DNA of 64,000 nt. Origin: Ehrlichia sp028752135 (lineage in GTDB: Bacteria > Pseudomonadota > Alphaproteobacteria > Rickettsiales > Anaplasmataceae). The notes under the pieces are model-generated. The model did not search any database. It was not told the origin of the DNA and saw only the letters and a program-made list of their open reading frames with translations. Where the stretch lies: positions 186,001-250,000 of the forward strand of contig CP082782.1 of the NCBI GenBank assembly GCA_028752135.1, given 5' to 3'. A program made the translations under genes and the position numbers. Below are positions 59,075 through 64,000 of this stretch, piece after piece. Position 1 is the first letter of the stretch. Every line of letters begins with the position of its first letter.

Positions 59075-59749
59075 ATGTCAGCTTATTTTATTACATCGTG
59101 TGGTACTGGTATAGGAAAAACTTTTATTACAACAACATTGTGTTGGCATTTGAGTGAAAGTGATAGAATAGTACATGCAATAAAACCTGTAGTTACTGGA
59201 TGGAACAATTCTGATATTTTGAGTAGTGATACGGGTAGAATACTATGTAGTTTGAGTATGGATTGTAACAGTAATAACGTAACAAAAGTTTCTCCTTGGA
59301 GATTCTGTTATCCTCATGCTCCTAATATAGCAGCCAGATTAGAAAATGTTGAGTTAAATTATAGTGAAATTTTAATGTTTTGCTGCCAGTATATGGAAAA
59401 ACCACATAATTATCTGTTTATAGAAGGTATAGGTGGTATTATGTCACCTATTACAGATAATAAAACTTGCTTGGATCTTATAAGAGATTTAAATGTCAAA
59501 GTAGTTTTAGTAATTGGATCTTATCTGGGAAGTATCAGTCATGCGTTAACGGGACTTGAGGTATTAAGGAACATGAATGTAAGAGTTGTGCTCAGTGTTA
59601 ACCATGAGAATGCTACTAATATTGATGATATTGTAAAGTTTATTTGTAAGTATACTGGTAAGTTAGTATATGTTCAACCTTATGTTAAAGGTAGTTTTAA
59701 TTTGTGGAAAGATACTTCAAATGATATAATTGATTTTATAGTAGGGTGA
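59075..59749 (+). CDS. bioD: Dethiobiotin synthetase
   Basis: The 224-residue ATP-dependent enzyme closes the ureido ring of dethiobiotin, the penultimate step of biotin synthesis. It starts MSAYFITSCGTGIGKTFITTTL with the P loop at residues 9-16, then has KPVVTGW with the substrate lysine and FIEGIGGIMSPI, the family's magnesium-site loop. Full length. Other bio genes are not in the window; Ehrlichia is known to scatter its biotin genes. It is divergent from ftsY. Confidence 0.94.
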   Translation: MSAYFITSCGTGIGKTFITTTLCWHLSESDRIVHAIKPVVTGWNNSDILSSDTGRILCSLSMDCNSNNVTKVSPWRFCYPHAPNIAARLENVELNYSEILMFCCQYMEKPHNYLFIEGIGGIMSPITDNKTCLDLIRDLNVKVVLVIGSYLGSISHALTGLEVLRNMNVRVVLSVNHENATNIDDIVKFICKYTGKLVYVQPYVKGSFNLWKDTSNDIIDFIVG

Positions 59750-60592
59750 CTTATTTTATGGACATTAGTATTGAGTATTTTTGTAAAATATAGTTTTCAT
59801 ATTATGTGGTGTGTTTACTATATAATATTCAGTTATTTCAATTAACGGAGTAACTAAATTCTATATGTTGGTACTATTTATTATATGTTTGAAATAAAAA
59901 AGCCACTTGAAAACACATGCTAATTTTATAATGACTGTGATAATGAAAAATAATTTTAACATTATCACTGATGACAATATTTCACACATGTTAGATCAAA
60001 AGTTTTATTATTAATCAGTTTATAATGAAGAGGTTTATAGTCAAATGGTTTAACTTTAAGTAGCAATTTCATGTTTAGTATCTAGGCAAAAGTTTATAGA
60101 TTATGGAAAATATCGTGGAATTATTCTTTCTTAAATATTAAAGGGTATTTTATTTATAATTATAAACTGGAAAATAACTATATTTAAAGTGACTATTTGT
60201 ATAACAGGAATAATATTTACAATTTTAATTGACTCTTTGTGTATCAAGTAGAAATTTTATGTAATCTACTTGTTCTAGTGATTTTAATTATAAATCAATA
60301 CATACATATAAAAGTAAAATATATGGTATAAATTGTATATGTTTGTATTTTTGATCGGAATTGATTGTGATCTTAGTATATGTTAATAGTTGTAATTTGG
60401 ATTTGTCATATATATGTGAATTGTGTATATATTATGTTACAATTAATGACTATTTCAGTGATTTTTAGAATAGAAAGACCTTTGATAGCTTATTAAATTT
60501 AGTGTATTCAGATAATTGCTATAATGATTTAGAGCTTGACAATTAATGTTAAGAGTGCTTAGCTTTCTTTATAAAAATTTATTATTTTAATT
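59750..60592. other. 0.8-kb non-coding gap between bioD and recA
   Basis: No open frame seen. A 9-bp perfect hairpin (GTGATAATG at 59937-59945 with CATTATCAC at 59960-59968) is the only structure noted; it lacks a following T run. Confidence 0.45.
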
Positions 60593-61623
60593 ATGTCTGA
60601 TAATAAAAACTCAAACCATGAGAGACAAAAAGCATTAGATAATGCGATTAATCAGATTGAAAAGGCTTTTGGTCGTGGTGCGATAATGAAGTTAAAACAA
60701 GGTGCTATTGAAAAAATTGATAGTGTTCCAACAGGATCAATAGCTCTTGATACTGCTTTAGGTATTGGTGGATTCCCCAAAGGTAGGATTATTGAAATTT
60801 TGGACCTGAAAGTTCCGGAAAAACTACACTTGCTTTACATGTAATTGCTGAATCACAAAAGAAAGGTGGGAATTGTGCATTTATTGATGCTGAGCATGCT
60901 TTAGATATAATGTATGCCCGTAAATTAGGAGTGAATGCTGGTGATTTAATAGTTTCTCAGCCAGATACAGGGGAGCAAGCATTACATATAGTTGAATATT
61001 TAGTATGTTCTGGTGCTGTTGATGTAATCGTAGTAGATTCTGTTGCCGCATTAACCCCTAGAGCTGAAATAGAAGGAGATATGGGTGATCAGCATATGGG
61101 TTTGCAAGCTAGATTATTAAGTCATGCTTTGAGAAAATTAACTTCTATTGTATCAAAAGCTAATTGTGTACTTATTTTTATTAATCAAATTCGTATGAAA
61201 ATAGGTGTAGTATATGGTAATCCTGAAACTACTACTGGTGGAAATGCTTTGAAATTTTATAGTTCTGTCAGATTAGATATACGTAAGGTTAGTGCAATTA
61301 AGGATAAGGATGTAATTATTGGTAATCAGACTAAGGTCAAAATTGTTAAAAATAAAGTAGCTCCTCCTTTTAAGCAAGTTGACTTTGATATTATGTATAA
61401 TGAAGGTATTTCAAAGGTTGGGGAAATTATAGATATGGGTGTGAAGCTTAATATTGTTGAAAAAGCTGGAGCATATTATTCATATAACGGTATACGCCTT
61501 GGTCAAGGTAAGGAAAATGCAAAGTCTTATCTAAAGACTAATTATAGTACTGCAGATGAAATAGAACAAAAAATAAGAAGCAGTTTATTAGCAAGTGATA
61601 ACGATGTAAGTTGTTTAATTTAA
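60593..61623 (+). CDS. recA: Recombinase RecA, one apparent frameshift
   Basis: The frame from the ATG at 60593 encodes KALDNAINQIEKAFGRGAIM and GGFPKGRIIEI, then is lost at a 4-base T run (60798-60801). A fifth T restores the Walker A region FGPESSGKTTLALHV and the rest of the protein, giving about 343 residues. Downstream are FIDAEHALD, VDVIVVDSVAALTP (Walker B), INQIRMKIGVVYGNPETTTGG (loop L2) and the C-terminal lid. As printed the ATPase loop is destroyed. Since RecA is needed and the lesion is one homopolymer base, I judge it an assembly error. It heads a cluster with pyrE and a ThiF-type gene. Confidence 0.95.
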
Positions 61624-61680
61624 GAAGTTAGCGATAATTTTTCTGAAGTAGAAGAAGCAATTTTTTAAGGTGTTTTGTTT

Positions 61681-62279
61681 ATGGAAGTAGATTTATTAAA
61701 TAGTGATTTTATATATGATGAATTTACTAAAATCGGTGTAATAATAAGTGGCCATTTTGTATTATCTTCTGGATTACATAGTGATACGTATGTACAGTGT
61801 GCTAGGTTATTTGAAAATCCTATTATTGCAGTAAAGTTTTGTTCTTTGCTTGCAAAAAAAATTAACAAAGTATTGCAAAATATAGATTTAATTGTTTCTC
61901 CGGCAATTGGAGCAATTACTGTTGGTTATGAGATTGCAAGGCAGCTGGGTATTAACAATGTATTCTGTGAACGTGTTAATGGCTTATTTACATTGCGTCG
62001 TGGTTTTGAAATTAAGGAGGGAATAAAGTTCTAATTGTAGAAGATGTAATTACTACGGGAAAAACTTCTATGGAAGTAGTAAATTGTGTAAAGAATAATG
62101 GTGGTACTGTTGTTGCTGGTGCAGCTTTAGTTAAACGTAATAGAGATGTAAAACTTCCTTTTCCTGTAATTAGTTTAGTGGAATTAAATATTAAGAGTTA
62201 TGTTGATGAGGATGTTCCTGAATATTTACGACGGATGCCTATATCAGTACCAGGGAGTAGTAAATATTTACAAGAATAA
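61681..62279 (+). CDS. pyrE: Orotate phosphoribosyltransferase, one apparent frameshift
   Basis: From the ATG at 61681 the product opens MEVDLLNSDFIYDEFTKIGVIISGHF and continues SSGLHSDTYVQCARLF and IVSPAIGAITVGYEIAR. The frame breaks near 62025-62030; one added base gives the PRPP-binding loop VLIVEDVITTGKTSMEVV and a total of about 199 residues ending at 62279. The enzyme makes OMP from orotate in pyrimidine synthesis. An in-frame TTG at 61675 is a less likely start. The gene is 57 bases after recA and 3 bases before the ThiF-type gene. Confidence 0.93.
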
Positions 62280-62282
62280 TTA

Positions 62283-63065
62283 ATGTTTGATCGCTATAAA
62301 AAGCAGATTCTTATTTCAGAGATAGGAATAGCAGGTCAAAATAAGTTAAGTAAAAGTAATATACTAATTGTTGGATGTGGTGGTTTAGGAAGTGCGGTTA
62401 TTCCTCTTCTTGCAGCTAGTGGTATTGGTAGTATAGTATTGTGTGATGATGATGCAATTCATTTATCAAATCTAAATAGGCAAGTAATTTATAAAGAGAA
62501 TGATGTTAATCAAAGTAAAGTAATAAAAGCTCAGGAATTTATAAATTCTCTTAATTCTAATGTTAATGTTCGCGTATTAAATTTCTATATTACTCCTAAG
62601 AATTTTGAAAAGATTTTTAAAGGTGTAGATCTTGTTCTAGACTGTACAGATCGATTGGCTACAAAATTATTTCTTAATGATGCATCTGTTATTTTAGGTA
62701 AACCTTTGATACATGGAGCAGCAATTGGTTTTACTGGGCAGGTATTAACTATACGCTCATATGGTAAACCTTGTTTAAGATGTTTTTTTGAGTGTCAGTA
62801 TATGAGTGTAAATTTAAACTGTGCAAATGCTGGAATATTAGGGGCTACAGTAGGAGTGGTAGGTAGTATCATGGCTATAGAGGCTATAAAATATTTATTA
62901 GAAATTCCGGATAATTTGGTAGGAAAATTACAAAAAATAGATTTAAAGTCTAATGACTTTACTAAATATACATTTCAAGAAAATAAGGCATGTATAGTAT
63001 GTGGTGATAATATAATGGTTGACCCTTATGATTATGACTATTATGAAAGTAAATTGTGTTTTTAA
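62283..63065 (+). CDS. ThiF/MoeB-family adenylyltransferase
   Basis: The 260-residue E1-like enzyme has the ATP-binding segment LIVGCGGLGSAVIPLLAASGIG around residues 28-50, the arginine of NLNRQV, and VLDCTDRLATKLFLND. Two CxxC pairs (CLRC and CIVC) should bind structural zinc. Such enzymes adenylate the C-terminal glycine of a small sulfur carrier, either ThiS (thiamine) or MoaD (molybdopterin). Ehrlichia is not known for molybdenum enzymes, so ThiF is the better guess, but sequence alone does not decide. It starts 3 bases after the pyrE stop and is probably co-transcribed. Confidence 0.88.
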   Translation: MFDRYKKQILISEIGIAGQNKLSKSNILIVGCGGLGSAVIPLLAASGIGSIVLCDDDAIHLSNLNRQVIYKENDVNQSKVIKAQEFINSLNSNVNVRVLNFYITPKNFEKIFKGVDLVLDCTDRLATKLFLNDASVILGKPLIHGAAIGFTGQVLTIRSYGKPCLRCFFECQYMSVNLNCANAGILGATVGVVGSIMAIEAIKYLLEIPDNLVGKLQKIDLKSNDFTKYTFQENKACIVCGDNIMVDPYDYDYYESKLCF

Positions 63066-63520
63066 TATAGAATTTTCTATTTGAAGTTTATATACATTAG
63101 GTATGTGGTATTAGATTGACGAATTGTGTATGGTGGATTTAAAAAATTTCATTTATAGCAAGCATGCTTATGGTAATGTGAAAAATATAGAATTAATTTT
63201 ATTAAAGAAAAAGTTATCTATAAAAACTATAACAAGTTGAAAGTAGAAGTTTGCATAAAGTTATTTTTTAACTGTTGTTTTAAGAAAATGTATAATGGTG
63301 TTGATCCTTATATTCTTATTTTAAGGATAGACATTAAGATAAAATTCTTGAATACTTATTGAAATAGTTAGATTACAAGGCCTGAATAGATAGCGAAAAT
63401 GTGAGTTTGTATTTTCTTTAATGTTGTATTTGTTTATGCTATATTTAGCTAATTAATCTTGGTAATGTAAGCTGTTCAGTATTGCTATTTTATAATTGCC
63501 TAGTATGTTTGGTAAATGAT
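63066..63520. other. Non-coding gap before secD
   Basis: No open frame or RNA gene recognised; presumably includes the secD promoter. Confidence 0.4.
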
Positions 63521-64000
63521 ATGCTATTTAAGTTACAAATTAAGCCTATAATTGTGACATTATTATGTACTATTGCTATATATTTAGTATTGCCAAATTT
63601 TATTGATAATAAATTCTTACTGTCCAAACAAAAAGTTAATCTAGGGTTAGATTTACGAGGAGGAGTTTATCTATTGTTGGAAGCGGATTTCAAAGAATAT
63701 TTGAAAGAAAGAATGTATAGTTTGTATGATGAGATGTATGAATTCTTGTTAAATAAAAAAATAGAATATAGTCAACTTGATGTAGAGCAGGATAAGCTGA
63801 TATTAATCTTAAAAAATAGTCAAGATTTTGATCAAGTAAGATTGTTTGATAATAAAAATCTTAGAATATCTCAACAGGGAGCTCGTTTAACAATATCTTT
63901 TTATGATAGCTATAAAACAGAGTTGTTGAGAAATGTTATAGCTGACTCTATTAGCAATATAAGACGTAGATTAGATAAATCTGGAACTAAAGAAATTATC
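63521..64000 (+). CDS. secD: Protein translocase subunit SecD, N-terminal part (runs off window)
   Basis: An ATG at 63521 opens 160 codons to the window end. The product begins with a hydrophobic segment (about residues 8-28) typical of the first SecD transmembrane helix, followed by VNLGLDLRGGVYLLLEAD, the diagnostic SecD D1 motif. Near the window end NIRRRLDKSGTKE matches the SecD NRVDxxGxxEP region. SecD with SecF uses the proton gradient to complete protein export. The rest of the gene is outside the window. Confidence 0.93.
   Translation, partial: MLFKLQIKPIIVTLLCTIAIYLVLPNFIDNKFLLSKQKVNLGLDLRGGVYLLLEADFKEYLKERMYSLYDEMYEFLLNKKIEYSQLDVEQDKLILILKNSQDFDQVRLFDNKNLRISQQGARLTISFYDSYKTELLRNVIADSISNIRRRLDKSGTKEII

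Noticed and set aside
59937..59968. 9-bp hairpin between bioD and recA as a terminator
   Set aside because: No T run follows on either strand and it is nearly 200 bases past bioD; kept only as a remark.
1..64000. CRISPR arrays, insertion sequences, prophage or toxin-antitoxin modules
   Set aside because: No regularly spaced repeats, transposase-like frames, integrase-like frames or paired small genes of those types were seen.

Overview
The window comes from an obligate intracellular alphaproteobacterium of the family Anaplasmataceae, almost certainly genus Ehrlichia. The evidence is very AT-rich DNA, long gene-poor gaps between ordinary housekeeping genes, and a roughly 20 kb array of P28/OMP-1/MAP1-type surface antigen genes bracketed by secA on one side and an XRE-type regulator (tr1) on the other. 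That arrangement is the known organisation of the p28 (E. chaffeensis), p30 (E. canis) and map1 (E. ruminantium) loci. The species cannot be fixed from the sequence alone; the signal peptide of the gene ending at 31329 is very like that of MAP1.

Layout. 1-2422 (minus strand): SRP RNA, dnaX, ybaB and the start of asd. 2867-8149: proC, elbB, gap, a six-helix membrane protein, a BI-1 family protein and tsaE. 8467-14297: thrS-infC, a CinA-type amidase, then the rimM-trmD-rplS operon. 14495-18547: parA-parB with two parS sites, ybeY, an EVE protein and ftsZ. 19090-26262: secA surrounded by four small hypothetical genes, two of which look like paralogues of each other. 27285-47950: twenty members of the surface antigen family. 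Three are on the plus strand and seventeen on the minus strand, and thirteen of the latter are packed into one probable operon ending at a strong terminator near 35186-35228. 48212-51220: tr1, ndk, cca. 53101-64000: recJ, icd, ftsY, bioD, recA, pyrE, a ThiF/MoeB protein and the start of secD, separated by large non-coding gaps.

The housekeeping genes give a normal picture of translation, secretion (SRP RNA, FtsY, SecA, SecD), chromosome segregation (ParAB-parS, FtsZ) and cofactor synthesis. The antigen array is the accessory part. It shows every stage of gene-family turnover: intact copies, copies with one stop or one frameshift, two copies whose reading frame is intact but whose family motifs have eroded, and one copy reduced to a DNA-level relic.

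A caution for any reader: ftsZ, icd, recA and pyrE each contain one single-base frameshift, mostly in a homopolymer. All four should be functional in a living cell, so the underlying assembly probably has homopolymer errors, and single frameshifts in the antigen genes may be errors of the same kind. I did not find a clearly new defence, mobile or biosynthetic system. The best candidates for undescribed biology are the eroded-but-open antigen paralogues, the small protein family near secA, the 28-bp palindrome at 34313-34340, and a decayed duplicate of the end of ftsY.
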